A stretch of 64,000 nucleotides of DNA from Actinoallomurus purpureus (GCF_024055795.1 NZ_JAMXMY010000023.1:62001-126000); one strand, 5' to 3'; shown: positions 26,179-34,309, counted from the stretch's first letter. The notes: a model not told the origin generated them from the letters alone. A program made the numbers and translations.

Positions 26179-26728
26179 ATGTCCGCCGCGCAGCCCGTAT
26201 GCCACTGCGTCATCTGCCACGACTACGGGGACCGCGACCGGCTCGACGCTGTCGACCCGGAACCTCATCGCGAACGTCCAGCGGCATGGCTGGGGCGTTC
26301 TCATGATCGCGGGCGACGACAAGGGGCCGGGCTGGGCGTTCACCGTTGGCCTGTGGCACACCCACCGGTCACCCGAACTGGCGATGTTCGGGCTCGACGT
26401 CGGCAACATGAAGACGTGTCTCAACGCGCTCGGCGGCCAGATCGCGGCCGGTGCGCACGCCGAGGCCGGCCAGGAATGCCAGGACGTGATCGAGGGCTAC
26501 CCCGTCGTCCTGAAGGCGGTCGACTACGGGTGGTACCGCGTCTTCTTCGGGACGGCCCTCGCCTTCTACCGGCGGCCGCCCCTGCCGTACCTGCAGGTCG
26601 TGTGGCCCGGCTCGGACGGCTCCTTCCCCTGGGATCCGCGGTATCCCGAGCATCATCGAGATCTACAGCCGCAGCTGTGGCTGGCCCCGGCCGATCACCC
26701 GCCAGGCGTGTGGACCCAGGACCTGTAG
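26179..26728 (+). pseudogene. DUF4262 protein with a single-base frameshift
   Basis: From ATG 26179 the frame reads PVCHCVICHDYGDRDRLDAVD, here noted as CHCVICHDYGDRD, the usual N-terminus of DUF4262 proteins. It then loses homology at a CCC run (26256..26258). From there the next frame continues NLIANVQRHGWGVLMI, GPGWAFTVGLWHTHRSPE, FYRRPPLPYLQVVWPG and PPGVWTQDL to the stop. Removing one C gives an uninterrupted 182-residue protein of normal length. So the gene carries a one-base insertion, or the sequence has a homopolymer error. DUF4262 function is unknown. Confidence 0.75.
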
Positions 26729-27227
26729 GCCGCCCCCTGCCCTGTCCGCTGGACCGAATGCTCGGCAAAGACGGTCTCGGAGGCGACGAACGCCTCAGGC
26801 CTCCGGCCGGAACACTCCTTTGCCGAGCATCGCGCACGCCGGTGCGGCCATCCGGGTGGGTGTCGCCCGGATCACTCCGAATCGCCGCATCGACACTCCG
26901 GTCCGCTCCGTCCCCGGGGTTCGGTCGCCTGACCGCGTCACCGCCCCGAGGCGGCCGGCCGACCTGTCTCCGGCGATCCACGTGAGGTCGGCCGCATTGC
27001 CGTGACCCCGTCTCGGGCATGCGGCCACCCTCACTCGCGCTCGCGGATCGATCGCCGTAGGGGCGCGGAGACGGCTGCTGCGGTGACGGTTCCCGCCGTC
27101 ACTGGTCTTCGCCTTTCCGCAGGAAGTGGCCGTGTCGCGGGCGGTCGCCGGTCCGTACGCTCTCGTTCCTGAGCCTGTCACCGGCTGCCGGTCCCGGCCG
27201 GCCGGCCGTACGTTCTGCGGGAGACAA
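26729..27227. other. Intergenic region with a 73-bp inverted repeat
   Basis: No convincing gene in about 500 bases. ATGCTCGGCAAAG at 26758..26770 is repeated inverted at 26818..26830 with a 47-base spacer. The size is close to that of the palindromic element at 25081..25150, though the sequence differs. Confidence 0.5.
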
Positions 27228-27674
27228 ATGATCAGCGTCCGTAAGCTCGTCCCCTCCGACAGAAGCGCCTGGGAGGAGCTGTTCCGCGGGTACATCGACT
27301 TCTACGAGCGCGTGGAACCGCCGGAGATGTACGAGCGGGCGTGGGGCGAGTTCCTCGCGGACACGCGCCTGCACGCCCTCGGCGCGACGCTCGACGGCCG
27401 GCTCGTCGGCATCGTGCACTTCCTCGTTCACGCCAGCACCTCGGCGCCCGACACCGACGTCTGCTATCTCCAGGACCTGTTCACCGCCCCAGACGTACGC
27501 GGCAAGGGCGTGGGCCGGACGCTGATCACCGCGGTGACCGCCTGGGCCAGGGCCCAGGGCTGCGGACGGGTGTACTGGCACACCCGCGAGTCGAACAGCG
27601 CGGCGCGACGCCTCTACGACCAGGTGGCCGAGAACCACGGTTTCATCCAGTACCGGATCGACCTGTCGAAGTAG
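27228..27674 (+). CDS. GNAT-family N-acetyltransferase
   Basis: A 148-aa acetyl-CoA-dependent acyltransferase. The acetyl-CoA site is [20 protein letters not shown] (about 78-97; the R-G-K-G-V-G loop) and the C-terminal part [27 protein letters not shown] fits motif B. The ATG at 27228 is preferred over an upstream in-frame ATG because the fold begins at [18 protein letters not shown] and GGGAG lies just upstream. The substrate is unknown; [16 protein letters not shown]-type members often acetylate small amines. An SMI1-like gene follows. Confidence 0.85.
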   Translation: MISVRKLVPSDRSAWEELFRGYIDFYERVEPPEMYERAWGEFLADTRLHALGATLDGRLVGIVHFLVHASTSAPDTDVCYLQDLFTAPDVRGKGVGRTLITAVTAWARAQGCGRVYWHTRESNSAARRLYDQVAENHGFIQYRIDLSK

Positions 27675-27713
27675 GGCATGATCGTCGTTCCCGCGAGCGC
27701 GAGAGGACCGGCC

Positions 27714-28154
27714 ATGTGGAGGGATCTGATCGAGCGGCTGTACGGCGACGCGGAGTTCGCCGCACCCGTGCCCGAGGAGGACATCGACCGGATCGAGCTA
27801 CGGCTCGGCCAGACGGTGCCGGACGAACTACGACGGCTGCTCCGGGAGACCGACGGTGTGCAGACCGATGACGGCTCCGGGCTGGTGTGGTCGGTACAGG
27901 AGATCATCGAGCAGAACACGGAGTTCCGGCAGAGCACCGACTTCGCCCGGCTCTACATGTCGTTCGACCAACTGATGTTCATCGGGGACAACGGCGGCGG
28001 GGACCAGTTCGCGTACGTCCGGGTCCCGGCGGGACGGCCGGACGATGTGTTCGTGTGGGATCACGAAACGGACGAACGCAAGTGGGTCGCCGGATCGCTC
28101 CGGGACTACCTGGAACGCCGGGCAGGCGCGCCGACTGGTACAAGTGACCGGTGA
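27714..28154 (+). CDS. SMI1/KNR4 (SUKH) family protein
   Basis: A 146-aa SUKH-superfamily protein: MWRDLIERLYGDAEF, then EEDIDRIELRLGQTVPDELR (about 20-39), LLRETDGVQ, FIGDNGGGDQFAYVR and VFVWDHETDERKWVA. SUKH proteins often serve as immunity proteins against polymorphic toxins, but many are orphans. ATG 27714 is chosen because the fold starts there and AGAGG precedes it; an ATG at 27678 would add 12 residues. No toxin gene is adjacent, so an immunity role is unproven. Confidence 0.82.
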   Translation: MWRDLIERLYGDAEFAAPVPEEDIDRIELRLGQTVPDELRRLLRETDGVQTDDGSGLVWSVQEIIEQNTEFRQSTDFARLYMSFDQLMFIGDNGGGDQFAYVRVPAGRPDDVFVWDHETDERKWVAGSLRDYLERRAGAPTGTSDR

Positions 28155-28290
28155 TCAGTTGCTGCCTGGCGTGATCGGCGGCTGATCGACGGGCGAGCGC
28201 CCCAGTCGGCCGACGGCACGGGCAACAGGTCTGCCGGCCATGCGGGCGAGGAACACCGCTCGCCTGTGGCTGTCGGTGAAGCACTGTTGA

Positions 28291-28746
28291 ATGTGGCTCA
28301 TGGAACTGGACACGAACAGACGCGGGCCGTTCTGGGACATGCTGGCGGGGCGCGTCCCACCGCCGCCTTCGGCGGCGCTTCTGGGCTGGGAGCTCATCGA
28401 GATCGATCCCGAGCACGGGACCATCGAGGTGGCGTTTCAGGCGACTCGTCAGTTCGCGAACCCTGTCGGTGTCGTTCAGGGCGGGTTCTTGGCCGCGATG
28501 CTCGACGACACCATGGGGCCGGCGCTGGTCGCGACGTTGCCGCAGGACCAGTTCGCGCCGACGCTGGACCTCCATGTCCAGTTCCTGCGCCCTGCCCGTC
28601 CCGGACGGTTGGTCGGGCGGGGACGAATCGTGCAGCGCGGCAAGGAGGTGTGCTTCCTCGCCGGCGAGCTCCTCGGCCCTGACGGCAGACCGGTCGCCAC
28701 GGCGACCGCGACCGCACGAATCCAGACCGTACGTTCGTCGGCGTAG
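28291..28746 (+). CDS. PaaI-type hotdog acyl-CoA thioesterase
   Basis: A 151-aa hotdog-fold protein that would hydrolyse an acyl- or aryl-CoA. The family core is visible: LLGWELIEIDPEHGTIEVAF, then FANPVGVVQGGFLAAMLDDTMGPAL (the helix with the catalytic Asp, here MLDDTMG), and TLDLHVQFLRPARPG. The N-terminal 20 residues are less conserved, and an ATG at 28300 is an alternative start. It lies just before the TPP riboswitch on the same strand but is not part of that regulon. Confidence 0.84.
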   Translation: MWLMELDTNRRGPFWDMLAGRVPPPPSAALLGWELIEIDPEHGTIEVAFQATRQFANPVGVVQGGFLAAMLDDTMGPALVATLPQDQFAPTLDLHVQFLRPARPGRLVGRGRIVQRGKEVCFLAGELLGPDGRPVATATATARIQTVRSSA

Positions 28747-28817
28747 GCGATCCGCGCCGGGTCGGCGCATGGGGCCACGGTGGGTGGTCAGGACCGACGG
28801 TTGTTGTTACGGTCGGC

Positions 28818-28903
28818 GGTGACGCGGGGTGCCCGGGAGCCTTCCGGGCTGAGAACAGACCCGTAGAACCTGATCTAGTTCGGACTAGCGAAGGGACGTC
28901 ACC
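28818..28903 (+). promoter_or_regulatory. TPP riboswitch (THI element)
   Basis: The aptamer consensus is clear: GGGGTGCC, a P3-like arm CCGGGAGCCTTCCGG, GCTGAGA, ACCCGTAGAACCTGATC, then CTAGCGAAGGGA. Stem P1 is GGTGACG (28818..28824) paired with CGTCACC (28897..28903). The AAGGGA at the 3' edge doubles as a ribosome-binding site for the ATG at 28905, so thiamine pyrophosphate binding should block translation. Downstream is tenA, consistent with thiamine salvage. Confidence 0.95.
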
Positions 28904-28904
28904 G

Positions 28905-28964
28905 ATGACCGGCTCTCTCCTGATGTCGTCGCCCGTCCGCGCCTGGCCGTCCGGTGACCACTGA
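28905..28964 (+). CDS. 19-codon leader ORF between riboswitch and tenA
   Basis: ATG 28905 begins 2 bases past stem P1 of the TPP riboswitch and is correctly spaced (8 bases) from AAGGGA in the aptamer. It encodes MTGSLLMSSPVRAWPSGDH and stops at 28964, 9 bases before the tenA ATG. It could couple riboswitch control to tenA by reinitiation, or be the scar of a lost thi gene. Whether a peptide accumulates is unknown. Confidence 0.5.
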   Translation: MTGSLLMSSPVRAWPSGDH

Positions 28965-28973
28965 GAGGCTCTG

Positions 28974-29654
28974 ATGTTCTGCGACGACGTGTGGAAGCGC
29001 TCGGCACAGCTGGTCCGCGCGATCCACGAGCACCCGTTCAACACCGCGCTCAGCGACGGCACGCTGGACCGTGAGCGGTTCGCCTTCTACATCGTGCAGG
29101 ACGCCCGCTACCTGGAGGCCTTCTCGAGGGCACTCGCGGTCGCGTCCGCACGGGCCACCGACACCGACGACGCCGTCTTCTTCGCCGAGAGCGCGCACGC
29201 CGCGCTGGCCGCGGAGCGCACGCTGCACGCCGGCTACATCGAGGAGTTCGGCCTGACCGCCGACGACCTGGCGGGCATCGACACCTCCCCCACCTGCCTC
29301 GGCTACTCGTCCTTCCTGCAGGCGACGGCCCTGGCCGACCCGTATCCGGTGCTCGCGGCGGCGGTGCTGCCCTGCTTCTGGGTCTATCAGGACGTCGGCA
29401 CGACCCTTCTCAAGAACACGGCAGGCGTCGAAGACCATCCGTACCGCGCCTGGATCGCGACCTACTCCGACCCAGCCTTCACAGCGTCGACCGCACGGGC
29501 CAAGGAGATCACCGACCGGCTCGCCGCCACCACCGACGTAGCCACCCGCGAGGCCATGGCCAAAGCGTTCTACCGGGCCACGGAGTACGAGTGGATGTTC
29601 TGGGACAGCGCGTGGCGCCGCGAGACCTGGCCCACCGCCGCGTGGCTCGCATGA
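28974..29654 (+). CDS. tenA: TenA family thiaminase II / aminopyrimidine aminohydrolase
   Basis: A 226-aa all-helical TenA protein. TenA salvages the pyrimidine part of thiamine by hydrolysing aminopyrimidine breakdown products. Family features: LVRAIHEHPFNTALSDGTLD, RFAFYIVQDARYLEAFSRAL, with Y and D of YIVQDARY in the active site; LLAAVLPCFWVYQDVG-like segment (here VLPCFWVYQDVGTTLL) and the C-terminal FYRATEYEWMFWDSAW with its catalytic Glu. In place of the usual reactive Cys segment there is SPTCLGYSSFLQ. The gene is controlled by the TPP riboswitch 70 bases upstream and has its own ribosome site GAGAGG. Confidence 0.93.
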   Translation: MFCDDVWKRSAQLVRAIHEHPFNTALSDGTLDRERFAFYIVQDARYLEAFSRALAVASARATDTDDAVFFAESAHAALAAERTLHAGYIEEFGLTADDLAGIDTSPTCLGYSSFLQATALADPYPVLAAAVLPCFWVYQDVGTTLLKNTAGVEDHPYRAWIATYSDPAFTASTARAKEITDRLAATTDVATREAMAKAFYRATEYEWMFWDSAWRRETWPTAAWLA

Positions 29655-29767
29655 GCGTGGACGCCGAACCACTGCGCTGCGTCGGCGCGCTGATCCTGGA
29701 CGACCCCGGCCGGATCCACGTCCATCTCTTCGCCGCCACCCAGCACCGGCCACCCTCCGCCATCTGA
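29651..29767 (+). pseudogene. Truncated Nudix hydrolase gene
   Basis: ATG 29651 overlaps the tenA stop (ATGA). The 38 codons begin SVDAEPLRCVGALILDDPGR, the opening strand of Nudix hydrolases, and then break off into unrelated sequence before the Nudix box. The following DNA changes abruptly to AT-richer sequence, so I read this as a gene cut by insertion or deletion at about 29720..29770. TenA-Nudix operons are found elsewhere, which supports the reading. Confidence 0.65.
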
Positions 29768-30131
29768 CCAAGCAAGACACGCCGTATGAGTTAAAGAAGC
29801 CACTCGCGAACAACACGCGATAAAGACTCTTTAAATACGGTGCACCAGACCACCTCGGGGCGGATCCCATCGCAGACGCCCACAGCCACACGAAGCATGC
29901 ATAGCCTGACATCTCATCATGATTGACAAGATCCACAACGCGTGGCAGTATCCGTGACGTGCCGCAATCCCACTAGACGAGATATCTTCTCACCAATCGG
30001 GGCAACACGTCGCTCGACGCCGACGAGCCGATACGGGCATGCACTAGTACCGCGCGCGCCCAGTGACCCGCCATTGGCGCTGTAGCGATCTCAACGAGGT
30101 CCATTCATCCTCTCTTGAGAAGGCTGGCGCT
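29768..30131. other. AT-richer intergenic region at the island edge
   Basis: About 360 bases without a gene, visibly richer in A and T than the flanks (for example TTAAAGAAGCC and TCTTTAAATAC). No integrase, tRNA or clear att repeat was seen. Confidence 0.5.
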
Positions 30132-30599
30132 ATGGCACGTATCCCCAGGATTGGCTCCCGGACGGCTCGCATCGCAGCAATCTGCACAATCATGGCCTCG
30201 TTAACCCTGATCGAGGCCGGTCCGGCCAGCGCAGCGAGCAACCGCCTGGCCAACGGAAAGAAGCTCACGGCGGGACACTGCATCGTCGATCGCGCCGGCA
30301 CGTCAAAAGAAGCCAAGTTCTGCGTCGGGAAGTACTACAACATCAACCTGTACTACAAGCGCAAGATCTGCTGGTCATGGCAGACCAAGGGCCACATCGC
30401 GGGCCCGTCCGCGTTCGTGCAGGTCGCAAAGAACGGCGATGTGGGGTTCTACCAGTATTCTGGCGGGCGACGCCTGTGGCACTCCAAAACCTCGAAGTTC
30501 CGAGGTGCGGCCCTCGTCGTCGGCTCACACCTGTACGGGAAGGCGATCCTTGCCGTGGACACCGGAAAAGCATTCTGGACGTTTAAGAGTTGCCATTGA
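30132..30599 (+). CDS. Secreted protein with bulb-lectin-like region
   Basis: A 155-aa exported protein: signal peptide with IAAICTIMASLTLIEAGPASA, then a mature domain of about 120 aa. AFVQVAKNGDVGFYQYSGGR followed by LWHSKT resembles the beta-prism repeats of bulb-type (mannose-binding) lectins, and NGKKLTAGHCIVD suggests the preceding repeat. Cys pairs occur (C50, C64 and others). The ATG at 30132 has GAAGG upstream. The gene has lower GC than most of the window and lies in the putative island. Sugar binding is inference from the fold; no ligand is known. Confidence 0.65.
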   Translation: MARIPRIGSRTARIAAICTIMASLTLIEAGPASAASNRLANGKKLTAGHCIVDRAGTSKEAKFCVGKYYNINLYYKRKICWSWQTKGHIAGPSAFVQVAKNGDVGFYQYSGGRRLWHSKTSKFRGAALVVGSHLYGKAILAVDTGKAFWTFKSCH

Positions 30600-30705
30600 C
30601 GGAAGCCGCCAGGTCGTCATAGGAATTGATCGTGCCGCCGTGCTCTTGGCCGCCGATTGCCAGCGCGTAGTGGAAAACCCTCAGTGCCTGAAGATCTACG
30701 ATGTT

Positions 30706-31200
30706 CTATCCAAGGACCTCACCCAAATCAGGCACCACCCATCCGCTATCGGCGCATCGCAGAAGAAAGCAGATCACCTTCCTTGAGTGGGGATCGCTTG
30801 CAGCGATCGACTCCAGAGCATCCTTCTTCGCCAGCACTTTGTCGATCAGCTGGGGAATGAGTTCTACCGTCGCGCCATCAGGTGCGACGAATACCTCAAA
30901 GGCTGGCTCCGGCTGAAACGTCCCCCACCAGTCCAACAGGACCCATACGGCCGCCAGACGTGGCGGCCCTTCTTTCTCCACAACGATGCCCAGTAGACGC
31001 TCCGTCGCGGCAACAGCAGCGGGGTAGAGAGTTCCCTGGTGGTCATTACCGACCACGCTGCGCACGAAACCCCCGCTGTCGCCGATACCGACTCCCACTC
31101 TTTCAATCGAGTGAAGCGCAGTCTCGACAAGAGATGCGTCATAATGATCTGGCCCAGGATAGTCGGACCAGCGAACCACTCCCACCACAGCCCCTAACAT
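30706..31200 (-). CDS. Hypothetical protein, helical-repeat-like
   Basis: A 164-aa protein that I do not recognise. It contains helical stretches (ASLVETALHSIERVGVG, AAVAATERLLGIVVE, LAAVWVLLDWWG) like HEAT/ARM repeats and a Cys pair in FLLRCADSGW. ATG 31200 is chosen over an ATG seven codons upstream; neither has a good ribosome site. Codon use is less GC-biased than in flanking core genes. The next gene upstream on the same strand also looks like a helical-repeat protein, suggesting a pair acquired together. Confidence 0.55.
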   Translation of the reverse strand: MLGAVVGVVRWSDYPGPDHYDASLVETALHSIERVGVGIGDSGGFVRSVVGNDHQGTLYPAAVAATERLLGIVVEKEGPPRLAAVWVLLDWWGTFQPEPAFEVFVAPDGATVELIPQLIDKVLAKKDALESIAASDPHSRKVICFLLRCADSGWVVPDLGEVLG

Positions 31201-31250
31201 CGATGTTCGATAACCAGCCAACGGCGTATGCGGTTATTTTTATTCGATCA

Positions 31251-32072
31251 CTACTCTGCGACGGATTCGATGAAGACGGGCAGACCCAGCCGCTTTCCTA
31301 CGGTTTGAGTGAACCAGGCGAAGAAATCATTGTCGGGATCGAACCCGGCCTGCGCCGCTTCGCTCCATTCGGCGCGTCGCAGTACGGCGAGGTATCGGTC
31401 GACCAGGCATTCTCGGTGGTCTGGAGTCATACTGAGCCGGTCAGGAGATGCCTGGGCGAGGTGGTCGGCGATGCGGGCGGCATCGAGATAGCGCTTCAGA
31501 TTTGGTGCCTGGCCGGCGAGGTGACCGACATAGGCCTCCAGAACGATACGGACCGGAGGGTAGCCCTCCCAGGTCATCCCCATCCCGCTGCAATCAGCCA
31601 TGATCCTCAGCAGGCGACCGGTGTGATCGATCAGCTCGTCGTCCGCGTCGGGAGCGATGATCGCTTCGTGGAGATGGGCCGCCGTCGCAATCTTCCCTGC
31701 GAAGTAGCCATTGAGGTAGTCACCGTCGCACGCCTGCCGCAACAGCCAGGACCGGGCTCCACTGCTTCCCGCCGCGCAGAGTGCCTCGACGAGGTAGACG
31801 CGTCCCCAGCCCGCTACTCGTTGCGCGAGCCAGAGCAGGGCACTCGTCCCACCCAGACGACGTTTCAGAGCATCGGCGGCGAGCGGAGCGAAGTTACCGG
31901 AGAGCAGGCCGATGATCCGGATAAGCTCGATATCGTCGTCCGCCCAGTCGGCGGTCAACAGCGCCAGTCCGATCAGGGCTGAGCAGCGATCGGGACTGTA
32001 GCGGACCAGCCATCGCCCCGTCTCCCGGACCCTCTCACGGTCGAGGGAGCGCCGCCGCGGCGATGTGCTCAT
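31251..32072 (-). CDS. Hypothetical HEAT-repeat-like protein
   Basis: A 273-aa, mostly helical protein with repeats of about 40 residues: CSALIGLALLTADWADDD, PLAADALKRRLGGTSALLWL, GRVYLVEALCAAGSSGARSW and DYLNGYFAGKIATAAHLHEA. This is reminiscent of the immunity or adaptor proteins found beside mobile toxin systems, but no toxin is seen. ATG 32072 is one of three possible starts (others at 32090 and 32096). It overlaps the end of the 32035..32352 gene, so the two may be co-translated. Confidence 0.6.
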   Translation of the reverse strand: MSTSPRRRSLDRERVRETGRWLVRYSPDRCSALIGLALLTADWADDDIELIRIIGLLSGNFAPLAADALKRRLGGTSALLWLAQRVAGWGRVYLVEALCAAGSSGARSWLLRQACDGDYLNGYFAGKIATAAHLHEAIIAPDADDELIDHTGRLLRIMADCSGMGMTWEGYPPVRIVLEAYVGHLAGQAPNLKRYLDAARIADHLAQASPDRLSMTPDHRECLVDRYLAVLRRAEWSEAAQAGFDPDNDFFAWFTQTVGKRLGLPVFIESVAE

Positions 32073-32352
32073 TACGGTGGATCGGAACATCCACATCGTG
32101 GAAGGCCCAGGTCAGTTCGCCGGGATGGGCCTCGCTCCGTGCGAAATGAGCATCCAGGAGGGCCGCGGCCTCCATGCCCCGCCGACGCTGGTCATCCGAG
32201 AAATGCGGCCTTCGTCGGTGCTGTTCGTCGTCGGGATACGGTTCGCCGTCGCGAGGTAGTGACGCGTCGGGATTCAGTCGATGGAGCCGTAAAGCATGGT
32301 CGTACAGGCTCAGCTGGTCTCCGAGCGGTCCACGCTCGGTCTTCTCGCTCAC
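32035..32352 (-). CDS. Hypothetical protein, GTG start
   Basis: A 105-aa hydrophilic protein: SEKTERGPLGDQLSLYDHAL, RLNPDASLPRDGEPYP, HFSDDQRRRGMEAAALLDAH and GELTWAFHDVDVPIHRNEHI. I do not recognise a family. The start is inferred as GTG 32352; no ribosome site is visible, and the frame stays open far upstream through remnants, so the true N-terminus may be lost. Its 3' end overlaps the next gene by 38 bases. Confidence 0.45.
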   Translation of the reverse strand: MSEKTERGPLGDQLSLYDHALRLHRLNPDASLPRDGEPYPDDEQHRRRPHFSDDQRRRGMEAAALLDAHFARSEAHPGELTWAFHDVDVPIHRNEHIAAAALPRP

Positions 32353-32559
32353 CGGCGAGCGGTGGACTCGATTCTCTCGATCATGTGGACAAGCATGCCA
32401 GAAGGAAACAAGTCCGCAACGTTTCTCCGGGGCGCCGCGAGCGTGCGGTTCGACTTCACGCAGCTCAGAAGCGGTCGGGACGACGATAGCGGGTGCAACA
32501 GGTGTGGTGCACGGAGCTCGGCGGAAGATTCGGGCGGAGTCACCTGGGGTGTGGCCCAG

Positions 32560-32750
32560 GTAAGGACATCGCTTTCGGGTCCGGACGGGTGTGCCATGGC
32601 GGGACCTACCCGGGCGGCACGGGTCGTGGCAGACGGTGTATGGGTTGTTCCGCCGCTGGCAGCGAGATGGGACATGGGCGCGGATCGTGACCGACCTGCA
32701 GGCACGAGCTGACGCTGAAGGCTTGATCACCTGGGACGTCTCGGTGATGC
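32560..32750 (+). pseudogene. IS5-family transposase fragment
   Basis: About 62 codons read [20 protein letters not shown] and [17 protein letters not shown], ending GLITWDVSV, the DUF4096-like N-terminal region of IS5-type transposases up to the start of the DDE domain. Both ends stop abruptly without matching sequence, and no terminal repeats are visible. It is a dead fragment. Confidence 0.8.
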
Positions 32751-32919
32751 CAACTGGCCATCGGCCTGGAAGCGCGGGCACCGGTGCGTCAGGGAGGTGC
32801 ATGTCGGCGGCGGCGGAGCGGGTGATCCAGCGGGGCCGGTTGTCGGTGACGTCCAGGTGCCGCGGGGTCAGCGCCGCGGCCAGGTCCGGGTCGAGGGTGG
32901 TGACGGTTGGGGGATGCGG

Positions 32920-33352
32920 TTACCGCCGTTTCTGGCGGGCGGAGTAGGCCGCGATGTGAGATCTCAGCGACTCAGATCGTTCGGCGATCTCTTGAAATGT
33001 CCGCAGCGGCAGTGCCAGGACGGTGGTGTTGGATACGGCTCTCACGGTGAAGGACCAGGTTCCGTCGGGTTCGAGCGGCACCTGTTCGCCGAAATAGTCG
33101 CCGTCTGTCAGGTTGCCGAGCATCCTCTCGCCGCTGTACTTGGTGAGCTTCCCGCGAGCGATCAGGAAGATGTGGTCGGCGGGAGCTCCCGCCTTGACCA
33201 ACGTGTCGCCTGCGGCGTATTCGCGCTGCACGAAGCCATCCGCGAGTGCTTCGAGTGCCGCTCCGTCATCAAAGCCGCGCAACAGTGGAAGCTCACCCAG
33301 CTCGCGGGGGAGTGCTGAACCGCACCTTGCCGTCGCCGACCTGCTCGCTCAT
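32920..33352 (-). pseudogene. cNMP-binding domain remnant of an EshA-like family 2B encapsulin
   Basis: From 33308 to the stop at 32920 the frame reads ELGELPLLRGFDDGAALEAL, FVQREYAAGDTLVKAGAPAD, HIFLIARGKLTKYSGERML, DGDYFGEQVPLEPDGTWSF and [19 protein letters not shown]. This is the cyclic-nucleotide-binding insert of family 2B encapsulin shell proteins (Streptomyces EshA type). The shell domain that should follow is missing. Upstream, ATG 33352 opens MSEQVGDGKVRFSTP in a different frame; one extra C in the run 33306..33310 separates the two. The remnant could still fold as a free cNMP-binding protein if translated from the internal frame. Confidence 0.65.
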
Positions 33353-33534
33353 TGACTCCGCCGTTCCTGTCGTTCCAGCACTGACATCACCCCCCGAAGC
33401 CTGCCCCGTTGATCATCGGCCGCAAACTCCGAGCCCACAGATGGTTCAGTGTGGGCCGTCAGCGCCGCGCGAGAGTATCCATATGGAAACTTCCCTTGCC
33501 CGCTTACCCTCGCGGCTCCGCGCACCGTGGCGCT

Positions 33535-33648
33535 TCACCGATCGTCGTCGTCAGCGTCCTCGGCGTTCTGATCGGCGGCCGACTGCGCGCGCCGGTCGAA
33601 CTCGTCCCGTGCCGTGTCGGACTCGGGGTGGCGCGCCGCGGCCGACAT
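33535..33648 (-). CDS. Small acidic hypothetical protein
   Basis: A 37-aa ORF, MSAAARHPESDTARDEFDRR then AQSAADQNAEDADDDDR, with a strongly acidic tail. An in-frame GTG at 33669 would add seven residues and has AGGA upstream. It follows the DUF1036-like gene on the same strand after a short gap. It has protein-like composition but no recognised family. Confidence 0.4.
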   Translation of the reverse strand: MSAAARHPESDTARDEFDRRAQSAADQNAEDADDDDR

Positions 33649-33712
33649 GATCCGGGCCTTTGTCCTCACCCGGGTCCTAGCCCTCTCACCGTGCCCGGCC
33701 GTCACGCAGCGG

Positions 33713-34309
33713 TCAGGAGTTCCTCAGTTCCACGTAGTGGTAGTTGACAAACAGCGGAATCTCGATCTTCCGGCCGCCCACCGCCCGGTCGCCCGGTACT
33801 CGGTCGCGCGCGCACCGGCGGAACGCCTCGCTGGTGACGAAGATCGTCGTATCGCTACCAGCCCAGGTGCCCGAGGCGTTGTAGGCGTACCAGTAGACGA
33901 CACGGTTGTCGGTGTCCGCGATCACGGCTTCGCCGCCCGGCGAGATGCGGATCCAGCCCCGCGATATCCAGCCGTTGGAGCTTGCACAGCCGCCCGCGAG
34001 GTATTTGGACACCGCCCACACGTCGCTAGAGGTCCGGTTACGGAGCCGCACCTGGCGCCCGAGCACCTCGGCGTCATTGGTGGCCCCGGCGACCTGGCCG
34101 ATCTCCCACGGCAGCGGCCCCTCCTCCAAATCCACGTCAGGGAACGGCGGCTGTGTCAGCAGACCCGGCCCGGTCTCGGCCGACGCCGCAGGCGGTGCCA
34201 TGCCCTGAGCCGCCTCCACCTCCTCGACGGCCTTGGGGTCCTCCACCGTCCCGAAGTTCACTAGCGGGGTCGTCGGCAGCTGCGGCAGGTCATTGTCGGT
34301 CGCGGTCAT
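33713..34309 (-). CDS. DUF1036-like protein
   Basis: A 198-aa protein without a signal peptide. The N-terminal 90 residues are Pro-rich and probably disordered. The C-terminal domain, RLRNRTSSDVWAVSKYLAGG, SRGWIRISPGGEAVIADTDN and VVYWYAYNASG, resembles DUF1036 domains, which usually sit in secreted or membrane proteins of unknown function. ATG 34309 is clear. It lies inside the remnant-rich region but its frame is intact, so it may be a live cargo gene. Confidence 0.6.
   Translation of the reverse strand: MTATDNDLPQLPTTPLVNFGTVEDPKAVEEVEAAQGMAPPAASAETGPGLLTQPPFPDVDLEEGPLPWEIGQVAGATNDAEVLGRQVRLRNRTSSDVWAVSKYLAGGCASSNGWISRGWIRISPGGEAVIADTDNRVVYWYAYNASGTWAGSDTTIFVTSEAFRRCARDRVPGDRAVGGRKIEIPLFVNYHYVELRNS

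Noticed and set aside
26795-27295. A 166-codon minus-strand frame in the gap before the acetyltransferase gene
   Set aside because: Biased composition and overlap with the acetyltransferase start; no ribosome site or recognised family. The last 30 codons look slightly protein-like but not enough to call.
27099-27638. A 179-codon minus-strand frame
   Set aside because: Antisense to the acetyltransferase gene, whose GNAT motifs are clear.
29768-30131. Possible attachment site or tRNA at the island edge
   Set aside because: No cloverleaf and no direct repeat matching the other side could be found by eye.
33409-33747. A 112-codon plus-strand frame
   Set aside because: No start context or domain; it is antisense to a more protein-like acidic minus-strand ORF.
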